Shown here: positions 26,690-40,515 of the stretch, one piece after another
Position numbering within the stretch: the stretch's first letter is position 1
How the letters are laid out: each line of letters begins with the position of its first letter
From: Glandiceps talaboti
Taxonomy: Eukaryota; Hemichordata; Enteropneusta; Spengelidae
Length of the DNA: 64,000 nt
Assembly: GCF_964340395.1 (NCBI RefSeq)
Contig: NC_135557.1
Coordinates: 20,415,725 to 20,479,724 of the forward strand
Reading direction: 5' to 3'
Notes under the pieces: generated by a model
What the model saw: only the letters and a program-made list of their open reading frames with translations
Databases searched by the model: none
Told to the model about the DNA's origin: nothing
Made by a program: the position numbers and the translations under genes

Positions 26690-27460
26690 GTCATATTTAC
26701 ACATAGGAAACCCTCGAAATGACGTCATACACATACTCACAGCCCGAGAAATGACGTCATATCTACGAACATGTAGGCATAAAATGATGTTATATCTACA
26801 CGCATGCAGTCCTAGAAATGATGTCATGTCTACACATAAGAAACCATAGAAACGACGTCATATATCCAAGTTTACACATAACCCCAGAAATGACGTCACA
26901 TTTAGCCCTATGAATGTCATATCTACACACACGAAGAGGTCGTATCGTCAAATGGTGTCAGATATCCATGGAAATAATGTCATATCCACACACACGAAGC
27001 CATGGAATCACACAAATGACGTCAAATCTACACACTCTACCGGCGCCCCTAGAAGTAATGTCATATTTACCCACACAAAACCACAAAAATAATGTCAAAT
27101 GATTTCATTTCTACAAACTCATCCCTGGAAATGGTGTCATATCTACACACTCAACCCTGGATATGAGGTGATACCCACATACGCAGCCTTATAAATGATG
27201 TCATATCTACACATTCAACCCTGGATATGAGGTCATACCCACATACGCAGACTTATAAATGATGTCATATCTACACACTCAACCCTGGATATGAGGTCAT
27301 ACCCACATACGCAACCTTAGAAATGATGTCACATCTACACATTCAACCCTGGATATGAGGTCATACCCACATACGCAGTCTTAAAAATGATGTCATATGT
27401 ACACACTCGACCCAAGCAATGACGTCATATCTACACCCACAGACATCCTTAGAGTGACCT
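26690..27460. repeat. Degenerate minisatellite with TGACGTCA/TGATGTCA
   Basis: About eighteen units of 30-60 bases with ATGACGTCATATCTACACA-type sequence and a variable CCCTAGAA/CCCTGGAT segment. At 27110-27400 the array settles into a higher-order unit of about 63 bases that includes GATATGAGGTCATACCCACA. Five or more copies keep TGACGTCA. Confidence 0.88.
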
Positions 27461-28654
27461 CACAAAGAAATTAAATCTTGTATCTGTTCGCAATGAATAT
27501 TTGCATGCATGGGGACAAGATCTGTATTCAATACGAATATCTCTCTACACTATTTATATTCCGATTAATCAAAATATAAGTGTATTGCATACAGAATGAC
27601 AGCCTTATTATTATTTAATTACGTGGTGATTCAGCAGAGATTTTGTGAGGTCAAAGGTTATATGTGATGGACAGTGATGTAAAACTGTCCATACACCACT
27701 CAGTGCGTCTAGTGTTAATTTCCCATTCTGAATGGATTCTTAAGACAGCAGTGAACACACAAGTGAAATTAGGCCTCAAATGTTTTCCAGCAGGTTCAAC
27801 GTGTATATACTATATTTCGCTGCGGGTTCACTGTTAATAGATTGGAACCCAGCAGTGAAAATATGTCATGTAACAAAACTAGTGATTTGAAAGAGAATTG
27901 TATGACTGGTAATTGAGGTAGTATGCAATAAAGCAGTGGTTGGTATATGATTAATTACTAATTATTACTATTATTAAAACACAGTATGCCGTATAATTTA
28001 CAACTATTATAGTATTTATTATACTTCACATTAAAGAGACCAGGCCTGTAAATTTTCGTCGTATTTGATTCAAAATGTTCGATTTATGCATTTGCCGTAT
28101 AATCTTACATACAAAATCGGGTCTCAGTTAAGCCACTGGGTTTGAACAAAAAATTGGAGGGAATAAGCAACATTTATAGCAGAAGGACCGTAGCGAGGAT
28201 AATATTGTCGGGGTGATGAAAAGAAATCGGGGTGGAAGGGAGGGCCTTGAATATTCTGATAGTCTGAAAAGTGGGGGGAACATGTGATATTTTGATCTTG
28301 ATGTTTAACTTTTTGAACTAAATTGAACCCGAAGCAAACATTTACCTTGTATATAATTTTGCTAAATTTCTTGTGGTTTTGCCGCAATAATGTACACTTT
28401 GTTTACTTATGTGTATGGTTTGACATATTATGGCCTCCAATATTTCCTTATTTCACCGTCCCTTCCCACACTCTCTCCGACAGCAACTATCATAATGGTA
28501 ATATTGTCCCCCTCCCCCCCCCCGTAACGATTGTAGGTTGAAGGGAAAAAAGCCATACTAGCTATGTATCACCAGCTATAAGATAGAACTCATTATGAGA
28601 TTTCTCCTTGCGAAGTACTGATGTACCTTACACTTGTACATTACCATGGTGCAT

Positions 28655-28690
28655 GGGGTGGGGGGGGGAGGGAGGGGGGGGGGGCTTATC
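28655..28690 (+). repeat. G-rich tract with G-quadruplex potential
   Basis: Runs of G4, G9-10, G3 and G11 separated by single A or T bases; more than four G-tracts within 30 bases. Confidence 0.7.
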
Positions 28691-28829
28691 GTAGTTCGGC
28701 TTGGGGCCTACGAAATTGTCTTCAAGAGGAATTTTTCTCTTTACTCCCCCCCCCCCGACGTACACACACCGTAAATCTGATCCATCCCTAACATGCATCT
28801 AGTGAGTATATCGAGTGGTTCGGATTAGT

Positions 28830-30165
28830 CTATACGTTGTACACTCCTTCTATAGTGTATACAGCGGTACAGAGTGTAGTATATACATTGTACACTCCTT
28901 CTATAGTGTATACAGCGGTACAGAGTGTAGTCTATACTATGTACACTCCTTCTATAGTGTATACAGCGGTACAGAGTGTAGTCTATACATTGTACACTCC
29001 TTCTATAGTGTATACAGCGGTACATAGTGTAGTCTATACTATGTACACTCCTTCTATAGTGTATACAGCGGTACAGAGTGTAGTCTATACATTGTACACT
29101 CCTATAGTGTATACAGCGGTACAGAGTGTAGTCTATACATTGAACACTCCTATAGTGTATACAGCGGTACAGAGTGTAGTCTATACATTGTACACTCCTA
29201 TAGTGTATACAGCGGTACAGAGTGTAGTCTATACATTGTACACTCCTATAGTGTATACAGCGGTACAGAGTGTAGTCTATATATTGAACACTCCTATAGT
29301 GTATACAGCGGTACAGAGTGTAGTCTATACATTGTACACTTCTATAGTGTGTACAGCGGTACAGAGTGTAGTCTATATATTGTACACTCCTATAGTGTAT
29401 ACAGCGGTACAGAGTGTAGTCTATACATTGAACACTCCTATAGTGTATACAGCGGTACAGAGTGTAGTCTATACATTGTACACTTCTATAGTGTATACAG
29501 CGGTACAGAGTGTAGTCTATATATTGTACACTCCTATAGTGTATACAGCGGTACAGAGTGTAGTCTATATATTGTACACTCCTATAGTGTGTACAGCGGT
29601 ACAGAGTGTAGTCTATACATTGAACACTTCTATAGTGTGTACAGCGGTACAGAGTGTAGTCTATACATTGAACACTTCTATAGTGTGTACAGCGGTACAG
29701 GGTGTAGTCTATATATTGTACACTTCTATAGTGTGTACAGCGGTACAGAGTGTAGTCTATACATTGTCTCCTATAGTGTATACAGCGGTACAGAGTGTAT
29801 TCTATACATTGTACACTCCTTCTATAGCGTGTACAGAGGTATAGAGTGTAGTCTATACATTGTACACTCCTTCTATAGCGTGTACAGAGGTATAGAGTGT
29901 AGTCTATACATTGTACACTCCTATAGTGTGTACAGCGGTACAGAGTGTAGTCTATACATTGTATACACTCCTTTTATAGTGTGTACAGCGGTACAGAGTG
30001 TAGTCTATACATTGTACACTCCTTCTATAGTGTGTACAGAGTATATAGTCACTCCTTCTATAGCTAGTGTACAGCGGTACAGAGTAGACACTCCTTCTAT
30101 AGTGTACAGCGGTACAGAGTAGTCACTCCTTCTGTGGCGCGTGTACAGCGGTACAGAGCGTCGTC
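28830..30165. repeat. Minisatellite, 45-48-bp unit, ~28 copies
   Basis: Units contain TATAGTGTATACAGCGGTAC, AGAGTGTAGTCTATACATTG and TACACTCCT(TC). Two main lengths (CTCCT and CTCCTTCT) are both multiples of three, which keeps a 335-codon repeat ORF open. The 3' copies after 30030 are truncated. Confidence 0.96.
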
Positions 30166-31034
30166 AGTAAAGATAACATAGCAACAATGGCTGAAGTGAA
30201 AGCTAAAAGACATATAACGATCGGACGATTGATATAGCATTATGCTTTGAAAACTAACAAAGGAGCATAGCGCTGTTTGACTCATTGAATAGTTCTGCCA
30301 TCTGCCTACTTTGAGCTGCACTGTGAGAAAGGGACTTGGTACGAAATAGCATTTAACTATCGAATGAACTGTCAAATTACTATTAGGCCTTGGTATATAA
30401 ACACGCAAAAGTTTGATTAAGTGTACGATCGATTCGTGTTTAAACTCGTGTTGTTATAATCTTTTATCTTATTTACATATGTAAGAGAATAATAGGTACT
30501 TTTACAGTGTCGAGGTTTGCTTGTACTCCGTGTTCACAAGAAAGAACTGACAAAACTTATTCTATGAAGTCACCGTATATCTAATTAAAAACATTGTTTG
30601 TTGGGGAAAATTTCGCTAACTTCACAACAAACAGTTAAAAACTTTTGGACTATAACATTAGCAGACAGCCCCGTTTCCTTAAAGTCACCATTATGAGTAA
30701 CTTTACTCAATTTTGACAGATGATCGATCCTTTCGAATTTTTCATCATGTATGTTAAAAATTTGGACTATAAAATGAGGAGACGGCCGTGTTTTAAAACA
30801 AATAATACAATAATATATTGGTTATACTTTGAGCTGTAAACAGAGCTCGAGGTTTATTATCGTACTACGTGATATGTTTTATAAGTGAAACAACAGGTGT
30901 ACGTCATCTTACAGAAAAGAAATTTACATAAATGATTTGATGTAGATATAGTTACAACAACAAAGGCTATAGCTAAGATGTGCGGTTACCGTTCAAATAA
31001 TATGTCATATGTTATCACCCCTTACTTTTACTTC

Positions 31035-31330
31035 ACCACGCATACTGACTTGCTCATCATACCTATAACCAGCATGTTGCCTAGTAACTGTCGTCACCAT
31101 ACCTGTAACTATGTTACCTAGTAACAGTGTCATTATCATACCTGTTATCCAGTTACTTTGTAACATTTATCATCATACCTGTATTCCGTTGCCTAGTAAC
31201 AGTACCATACCTGTATTATTGTGTAAGGTATCATCACACCTAGTGACTATGTTGCCTAGTAACAGTGTGACTATTATTCTTGCATCCCTGTTGTCAGGTA
31301 ATGGTGCCATCATACCTGTGATTCCTCTTT
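31035..31330. repeat. Degenerate minisatellite (GTTGCCTAGTAACAGT units)
   Basis: About eight diverged copies combining GTTGCCTAGTAACAGTGTC and ATCATACCTGTAAC. Confidence 0.8.
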
Positions 31331-32116
31331 GAGTTGAGACTGTTATTCATTTTTATCAGCTCTTACAATGTATCACTTATTGGTCCCTCAAGCGGACAGA
31401 TTTCTGTTTTTGTCACCAGTAAACTTATCATGCCGTGTCGTCATCAAGTACAGTGCACTATGAAGTTGTAACAATCTTATATTCTGTCAAGTTTAATACG
31501 GAAATCGGTAGTCATATAGGCCAGTCTTATTCACAATGGAACACACATAACAAAGTGTCAATCAACAGATTCATAAAGACCCTGAAACTCACGTCATTCT
31601 CCCAAACACTTCTTCGCGGTCCGGTCAAGATTTGAAATTAAAACACTTGTACTGTATGCTGTCATGGCGATGTATCATGATCGTTGAACCCAAGATGTGG
31701 TATCTCCGTCACCTTTAGTGAAGTACGGACATCCCTACATCCGGGTCATTCATAGCAGCAAGAAACCCACTTCCGTGAAGAATCGATCACCAATGCAAAA
31801 ACTACTTGCAGACAACAGTATTAGAAACTTAAACGTTTCCGGTGACAGATTGCTCTTCTTTAAAAAGTGTCATCTGTGACTTTGTCGAATATTGATCTTT
31901 CCTGGATGTCAATAGCTTTGCCAATATTATTATTGAACAGGAAATCGTTATTCGAAGTAGCTGTCATCGCCGCCATGTCAAATATTAGTGAATACATACA
32001 CCCAACACATCGACACCTGTATCCAGTACATATATTTCGACACCCACTAACAATTGATTACACACGAACTCATACATCCGACCCCTTTACCTGTGTACCC
32101 TACACACAGGGGCGTT

Positions 32117-32287
32117 CAAGATAAAAACCGTTTGCGATCCGTTAGCTAGATAGACTCCACGACGCTGGATCTGCGACTGCACTCAGCTAGCTCTCGTATA
32201 TATAATTCAACTATGAGAGTTAACGAAATCACAGATCGGCATTTGGACAGGCTAGCTAAACGATCGCAAACTTTTAGTTTTATCTCG
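32117..32287. mobile_element. Inverted-repeat element, ~170 bp (MITE-like)
   Basis: Left arm AGATAAAAACCGTTTGCGAT extends to GTTAGCTAG. The right arm has as reverse complement GATAAAACTAAAAGTTTGCG, then ATCGTTTAGCTAG. About 33 bases pair with one 3-base indel. No coding capacity. Confidence 0.65.
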
Positions 32288-32749
32288 TCCATATTACAAA
32301 CAAACTAACCCGTGTACCAAACACATATTCCAAACAAACTTACGTTCAAGTGTCCAACACCACCACTTGCTACACTAACACTTGACATAGGACATATAAG
32401 TAAGCTTACAAGCACAGACATCAAATCAAACAAATTATGATAGTTTCATACATACATGGACATATTTTCAAAGGAATATGTCTCTATTAGTTACGAGTAC
32501 ATGTTTTATTCCATAGATTTACATTAATTCCTGAAAAAGTCTCGAAGTATGATTTCGTCAACCTGAATTCGTTCGCAACAAGACAATCGTCTCATTGTTT
32601 TAATCGAATGACGATATGTTTAATTAAAATGGTCGATCTTTTGTGTGTTATCCCATCAAGTAAGATATAGCCTGATAATTTTAAAGATTATGGTGTCATT
32701 TTTAAATCAGAAAGAGTAGTCTGAAATATGTGTCCTGATTGATCAGGTA

Positions 32750-33010
32750 TGTCGGAATATGACGTAACGATAGGTGGTAGACACATGACGTAATCGTAGG
32801 GCGAAATACATGACTTGCTCCCGTTCGGATAGTGTGATACATGTCGCAGTGATGGATGTATGACGTAACAGTGGATAGAAATATGGCGTCAAAATGCATG
32901 ACTAGGGTCCGTAAGATGATTTAGAAACAGTGATGGATGTAGAGGAATATGACGTAATGATGGGTAGGATTTGTAATAAAGATGGGCACAATGTGACGTA
33001 ATTATGGGTA
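32750..33010. repeat. Degenerate minisatellite with TGACGTAA
   Basis: Irregular copies of ATATGACGTAATGATGGGTA-type units, five or more, with 30-45-base spacing. A poly-G run follows at 33054-33069. Confidence 0.65.
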
Positions 33011-33481
33011 AAATATGAAATAAATTTAGATGGGGATGAATATGATGTACTGGCGGGGGGGGGGGGGGGTATAGCGACGAGTGTAGTATGACAGATGGCT
33101 TGGTTGAATTCAATGTACGGTAGTACGAGTGACGTCACACTTACATATCGATCTGGCACGTTATTGAATGTTATGGTATGAAAGCTTCACATTTCACAAG
33201 TTACAGACAATAGTTCAAACCTGAGATTTAAACATTGATTTAAATGATCAGAATTATTGCATTGTCAGAAATAGATGGAATATTGACGTATTTCAAGCTG
33301 TCTTCTTCAATTTGTCAAAGTTTTCACAATGTGGATTTGTTAATTTGTTTACAATTTAATTAATAAGATTAAAACTACTGTACCTTAAATGAACACAGGA
33401 AATACTTTTACTTGATCTTCACGCGAAAGTCATTTTTTTCGCAAGTGTATTTCTCTCTCTCCAAAAAAAGTATTTCTTGCT

Positions 33482-33781
33482 TCAGTATCTTAATAGCAGA
33501 CTGTCACCACGTAGTTTATGGCAGTTGTTGGTTGGGATGGTTTCGTGTCTGACGTCGTACAACAGTTGTCCGTACCCAAGTACTGAGGTTGTGTGCGTAG
33601 TCACGTAGTATGGTAAAGACACGCTTCCATATAATGCCATCATCTCGATGCGAGTGGGCCGACCATAAAAAACGGCAGAGAGCAAGTGTGCGTTGCAAGC
33701 GTTTCTCGTGAAATAGCCCCCACCGTGTGCATACTGTCGCCTTTGTTGAAGATCGAGACGATGTACGGCAGCCATGGACAT
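33482..33781 (-). CDS. Unrecognised minus-strand ORF preceded by a splice-acceptor-like sequence
   Basis: On the minus strand a strong pyrimidine tract and AG (CGTCTTTTTTGCAG) end directly before ATG at 33781. The ORF runs 99 codons to TGA and has no recognisable domain (it opens MSMAAVHRLDLQQRRQY). The region is more CpG-rich than surrounding intron. It could be the last exon of a nested antisense gene, or chance. A second open frame lies just upstream on the same strand. Confidence 0.18.
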   Translation of the reverse strand: MSMAAVHRLDLQQRRQYAHGGGYFTRNACNAHLLSAVFYGRPTRIEMMALYGSVSLPYYVTTHTTSVLGYGQLLYDVRHETIPTNNCHKLRGDSLLLRY

Positions 33782-33854
33782 CTGCAAAAAAGACGAAGCA
33801 AAACTAGGAAAGGGACGTTAAAGGCCATATGTGCAAGGAAATAGTTAATGGGCA

Positions 33855-34112
33855 TTAGAACAATAGATACACGAGGGAATCGGCTTCATATACTGTGAAT
33901 ACATTGTAAGGAACGCGTGTACGTCTCGTGCTCCGTTCACCAGTCGAGGCCTCTCTTGTTATATCACACAGTCTATAGTTTATGCCGTGCAAAAAAACTT
34001 GCTGTGGCCACTTTGCGGCCCGGGACACCTTGTCACGTAGACGGAACACATGTGAAAGATAACAAAAATATAACAATAAATACATGTATGAATTGAAAGC
34101 AAAAAAGCACAT
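33855..34112 (-). CDS. Unrecognised minus-strand ORF (85 aa)
   Basis: ATG at 34112 opens a hydrophobic start (MYLLLYFCYL near residue 9), then a basic, non-repetitive body rich in Arg, ending at TAA-side 33855. Neighbour of the ORF at 33482-33781. No family recognised; likely chance unless transcript data say otherwise. Confidence 0.15.
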   Translation of the reverse strand: MCFFAFNSYMYLLLYFCYLSHVFRLRDKVSRAAKWPQQVFLHGINYRLCDITREASTGERSTRRTRVPYNVFTVYEADSLVYLLF

Positions 34113-34479
34113 GAGATTTGAGGTCAGGGGTCATTACCAAGTATACAATATACCTCATTACTGCTTTGGTGATACAGAACAATGGAAACAAGAAAGGGTT
34201 TAATTAAAATCAATTTAATCGATTTTCGTATATTTACCTCAAAACAACAGATCCGACCACGGTAAAATACCGTTAAAATAACACTTTGCTCTCTCACGGG
34301 TTAACCGTTCAGAGTTAACTGTTTTGACATATTTTTGAGATATTTTGATGAAATAAGATTGTCATGGTATTGCAACTATCAACGAATGAACCACAGACCT
34401 TCAGAGCTATATCAATCAACCCTAGATTTAATTCTCACAAGTGAAATTCATGTCTGACTGAACTCGAGATTGATGGCTG

Positions 34480-34832
<353 letters not shown>

Positions 34833-35163
34833 TTTCTATATCGACTCAAAGTGTTCGTTATAGACTGAGTTTTACCAGTAATAACATACCGTAATTCACC
34901 CTAGTTTCAATATCTTTGCTAATTAACTTTACTTTGATCTGTGATCGACTCGTAGCTAACTAATACGCACACGCATTGACAATATTGTCAACAAAGTCAA
35001 TATTGCTCTTGTCATGTTAATTTCCTTTCTATGCACTCGACGATGATGATTATTATATATACACGGATTGCCTTTACAAAGAATTACGTATGGCGATTCG
35101 TGGTTGGTCATTTGATTACAGTGAAACAACGCACACTAATGTTAAAGTAGGCACAACAATTCG

Positions 35164-35300
35164 CCAATGGCAAGCGGCGTAACAGCGAAGTAGACAGCTT
35201 TGGGCTGAAAGTGACAGCTGTGTGGGGAGTAGTGATTGGGCATTGTGGAACGGTGCATTAACCGTATAATGACAGATGTGTGCATAGTCCGTCCGAGTGG
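35164..35300 (+). promoter_or_regulatory. Candidate core promoter for alternative first exon
   Basis: Within 235 bases upstream of the ATG at 35396 there is a CCAAT box (35164-35168), an inverted CCAAT (ATTGG, 35235-35239) and a TATA-like TATAAT (35265-35270), which would place a start near 35295. Spacing is plausible for a TATA-type promoter. Motif evidence only. Confidence 0.3.
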
Positions 35301-35395
35301 GTAGTGTGACGTTGTCGTCATCATTTGCTACTAGTAGACACTCTCATACTACAACTTGCTATGCTGTGTTATGGCATGCTGTCCTAGCTTCAGTC

Positions 35396-35471
35396 ATGTC
35401 ACTTTGCACATCGGAGATTTACTTCTTCTGTCTGTTGTTTGTTTTTCAAGTGCGGTTAGACTGTAGTCAAG
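35396..35471 (+). CDS. Dscam: Candidate alternative first exon: signal peptide, phase-1 donor
   Basis: ATG at 35396 opens MSLCTSEIYFFCLLFVFQV and a short tail RLDCSQ, then the donor G|GTAAGA at 35472. The hydrophobic core of about 11 residues fits a signal peptide, although the n-region has no positive charge. The exon ends in phase 1, exactly what the Ig5 exon (42714) needs; joining restores an Ala codon and would give a secretable Dscam beginning at Ig5 and lacking Ig1-Ig4. The sequence shows the ORF, donor and phase; use as an exon is inference. Two other ATGs lie upstream in other frames (35361 and 35371), which weakens the start choice. Confidence 0.35.
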
Positions 35472-36429
35472 GTAAGACATTTACAATACAGCAGCTTTCA
35501 TTTCTACTACTTTGCTACTAACAACTGACATATCTAGCACTCCTTAATTCCTAGTACATTTCTCCTTTCAAACCAATCTGTCCATATGTCCCTCTCGTTT
35601 TCAAAAGTAACCTCGCTTTTCTCTAACCCTGGATATTTCAATCACAACATCATGTTTCTTGGTCAATAACTATATTTACAGATCCATTTCCTATGTTTTC
35701 AACCGCCACATTCTGTCTCTTAGACACAAAAGTGACAGTACTATGGACATATATGTGAACATAGTAATATTACCGACATGCAAATATGATTTCGTTGCCA
35801 GCGAATAGCTGTGTAGAGATGAAAACGACGTGCAAGAATTTTACCACTTACAGCCGATAGAACCGATTGCAAATTAATAATTGCTATCTAAGCATACCTG
35901 AGTCTAATATTTTGATGATGCAATGTGTGAAAATTGATGAAATAGTGATTTTTTTAATCTCTCTCGTATTCCATGCGAAAATGGAGTATGAAGGAAACTG
36001 TGATTAATGTAATGAGTGAGTGAGTTAATGATGGTTTCTACAACGAATTTATTCTTATAAATGTTGTGTCGTTTTCAAAACCGAGGATTGTTGGTAGTTC
36101 TACTGACTGATTACTAAAAATATCGATACACAGACTCTGAGTAAAGTCGGTCGTTGTCTTCAGTTGGTACGTCGATACAAAACATGTGTTGAGGTGACTA
36201 GGGACTCGTTTTACTCGAACTGTCACAACTAAGTGACAAGCATACACACAAACGAAACACAGCAGCGTTGTTTACTGCATATAATAGTAGCAGTGTATGG
36301 ATTGAACTAACGTTACTTCGTCTGCACTGATTTCATGCTGTATTCAGTCAGTTAGTGATTGTCATCTTATGTAATATAATCAATAATTATACAAAAATAA
36401 TGCAAGCCATTTTACAGTTTGAGTGAAAT

Positions 36430-37375
36430 CACGATAGTAATCAGTGTGTAGTGGTTACAATGCCAACCGATATGCAGTGGTCACAATACCACACATAGTA
36501 CATTTACGTCACAATATTAAACGGTATGCAATGGAAATACTAACCGCTGTGCAGTAGTCACAATACCAATTGTTACGCAGTGGCCACAATACCAATTGTT
36601 ACGCAGTGGTCACAATACTAACCGTTATGCATTGGGGAAATACCAACCACTGTGCCACAATACCAACCGCTGTGCTGTAGTCACAATACCAACCATTATG
36701 CAGTGGTCAGAATACCAACCGTTATGCAGTGGTCACAATACCAACCGTTATGCAGTGGTCACAATACCAATCATTATGCAGTGGTCACAATACCAACCGT
36801 TATGCAGTGGTCACAATACCAACCGTTATGCAGTGGTCACAATACCAACCGTTATGCAGTGGTCACAATACCAACCGTTATGCAGTAGTCACAATACCAA
36901 CCATTGTGCAGTAGTCACAATACCAACCATTGTGCAGTAGTCACAATACCAACCGTTATGCAGTGGATAAAATACCAACCGCTGTGCAGTAGTCATAATA
37001 CCAACTATTGTTCAGTGGCCATAATTCCATCGCTTACCATTTGGTATTATCACTTCCTGCATAATGGGTGGTAGTGTTATTATTGCATAACGGTTAGTCA
37101 CAATACTGGCCATTACGTAGGGACCACAATACCAGGTGGTATGCAGTGCCACCAATACCAATCATAGCAATGCCAACCATTATGTAGTGGAACAATACCA
37201 CCCACTGTACAGCAAAGCCACACTCTAAAATGGTATGCAATGGTCACGATACCAACCGTTATGCTGTAAAGTGACATTAGCAACTGGTCTGCAGTGGTTA
37301 CAATACTAACTGGTATGTAGTGTTTATAACACCAACCATTATGCAGTGGTTACAATACCAAACGATATGCAATTG
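36430..37375. repeat. Minisatellite, 26-bp unit, ~30 copies
   Basis: Units of CACAATACCAACCGTTATGC plus AGTGGT. The core at 36690-36960 is nearly perfect; both edges are strongly diverged. Confidence 0.94.
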
Positions 37376-38164
37376 TCAAATAGAGAAGTCACGACTGTTT
37401 TACGGGCTGTATCCGAAAAACCTTTGGTAATACTATAATTATACCTCCTCAAGCATAATTCTGGACAAATCGGCAAAATAATGGCGAGTTGGAACGTTTT
37501 GACTCATATTCCGCGGTCACCGCAGAACAATTGACGCATACCCGGGTTGTGGCGACGTAAACAATAAGGGTATACAATCCCTGTTTTCTGTTCAAAGACA
37601 ATAACTTGACTTGTGCGTGGTAAAGGTATCTTTACTTACAATACTGTATCGCATTGTTCTTACGTAGCTGTTCTTAAAATTGTAGTGTGTGGTAAACTGT
37701 TGTATACATGATACGCTACCTGTGAATTGAATTCGGTCAGATATTAACCGTAATAAAAATAGTACTTATCAAACCAATTAAAAACTAACCAATCAGACCT
37801 CGTCTAGGCCTGTATAAACTGATAATCATTTGAAATTTACATAATTTCAAATTACTAGTTTGTGGTAATAGAGGCATGTTGTAGTTCCTATTTGACCCTC
37901 ACCCTAGACATCTTTACTCACTTACTAGTATTATGTATCGACTTTCACTTTTCACTTGCAACGTAGCTCGAACTCAGTAATCTCCGTGAACAGGTTAAGA
38001 TGGTTGCTCAATCCACCTGTCATGTCCTACAACCATCCTTATAAAAACGAAAATGTAATGTTAGATTCTGCCTTTGTCGGAATTATGTCAAACGGTTACG
38101 AAGATCGGAGATTCCTCACCCTGGATTTGTTTCAAAGCTTTCAACCTCTATGGAGAAGTAAACC

Positions 38165-38815
38165 CCCGTCACAGATTCTAACAAATGGCCGTTGAAAGTG
38201 TGTGTTTGATTTTATACTTGACTTTCACCTTGTATATCATTACCTATACCTATATTTCATAAAATGTTTGACTTTCACCATGGATAACTTTTCACATATC
38301 TTTTGTATGTTTGATTTCAAATTTGACCTTCCCAAAGGAGTGTTTTACAAACATCTAATGTGTATCTGATTGCATATTTGACATTCACTATGTATATATT
38401 TTTACACATATCCATTGTGTATTTGACAGTCACCATGGATAGCATGATTACCGTGTCCATGGTGTGGTTGATTTCAAACTTGAAATTCACATCGATATCT
38501 TCACACATGCCTATCATGTATATAATTTCATATTTTACCTTCACCATGGATATAGCATTAAACAGATCGATTGTGTGTTTGATTTCAAACTTGACATTCA
38601 CCTTAACTTGTATAGATTTACACATATCTATTGGGTTCTTGATTTCCTATTTGACTTTTTCCCATGGATACCTTTACATATCTCTACCGTGTATATAGAC
38701 ATCCACCATGTATGTATTGTGACTTTGATTGATACACGTATATATTGTGACTTTCACCATGGAAAGCTTCACATATATATTTGTATTTGACATTCGCCAT
38801 TGAAAGCTTTACACA
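38165..38815. repeat. Degenerate minisatellite (~60-bp units)
   Basis: About ten copies with GACTTTCACCATGGATA, TTTACACATATCTATTGTGT and TTTGATTTCAAACTTGAC, variably deleted. Confidence 0.82.
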
Positions 38816-38871
38816 TATCTATTACCAGTGTGTATTTGATACATTACTTAAATGTAACCACTGTCTGTTTG

Positions 38872-39320
<449 letters not shown>

Positions 39321-39744
39321 CCTAATTTACTATGTTACATTGAAATCTTGTTTTGTCATTAGTTCGATGATTTGCAAAGCATGTCCTATAAAACGATGCT
39401 TAACATCCCCAACAACATTCAATCTTTGTTTTGCCATTAACCCGATCATTAGCACAGGATGCATTACCATGGCCTACATAAAATAAGGCCAAAATCCATC
39501 ATAAAACAATCACACACATATATATTACCCTTCATTTTCAGTCACCCTGAAAACGACTTCATTTACCTCGCTACCCAAACAATTTCAACATGATGGTAGT
39601 AATGAATCTCTGTAAAGTACTTTGCACTTCTGAATGTATAATTTAGTTTATTCTATGTTATCAGTTTTTATGGATATAGTTTATTTAATATGTTAACATG
39701 AAAAACGCGGTGCATGTTCACATAAAAAAAAAACATTGTATGAA

Positions 39745-40515
39745 TATAGCTCATTCTATGTTAACAGTAAAACATGTAAAGTTCATTCTTTGTTAACAGT
39801 AAAACATGTAAAGTTCATTCTATGTTAACAGTGAAACATGCAAAGTTCATTCTCTGTTAACAGTAAAACATGTGAAGTTCATTCTATGTTAACAGTAAAA
39901 CATGTAAAGTTCATTCTATGTTAACAGTAAAACATGTAAAGTTCATTCTTTGTTAACAGTAAAACATGTGAAGTTCATTTTATGTTAACAGTAAAACATG
40001 TAAAGTTCATTTTTTATGTTAACAGTAAAACATGTAAAGTTCATTCTTTGTTAACAGTAAAACATGTAAAGTTCATTCTATGTTAACAGTAAAACATGTA
40101 AAGTTCATTCTATGTTAACAGTAAAACATGTGAAGTTCATTCTATGTTAACAGTAAAACATGTAAAGTTCATTCTATGTTAACAATGAAACATGTGAAGT
40201 TCATTCTATGTTAACAGTAAAACATGTAAAGTTCATTCTATGTTAACAATGAAACATGTGAAGTTCATTCTATGTTAACAGTAAAACATGTAAAGTTCAT
40301 TCCATGTTAACAGTAAAACATGTAAAGTTCATTCTATGTTAACAGTAAAACATGTAAAGTTCATTCTCTGTTAACAGTAAAACATGTAAAGTTCATTCTA
40401 TATGTTAACAGTAAAACATGTAAAGTTCATTCTATGTTAACAGTAAAACATGTAAAGTTCATTCTATGTTAACAGTAAAACATTGTAAAGTTCATTCTAT
40501 GATAACAGTAAAGAA
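39745..40515. repeat. Minisatellite, 32-bp unit, ~24 copies
   Basis: Units of TCTATGTTAACAGTAAAACA and TGTAAAGTTCAT. Variation is mostly TGTAAAG/TGTGAAG and TCTATG/TCTTTG. Confidence 0.95.

Noticed and set aside
28837-30122. 335- and 257-codon plus-strand ORFs rich in VYTAVQSVVYT
   Set aside because: Produced by a 45/48-base array whose period is a multiple of three; overlapping frames are open equally, as expected of a repeat rather than a gene.
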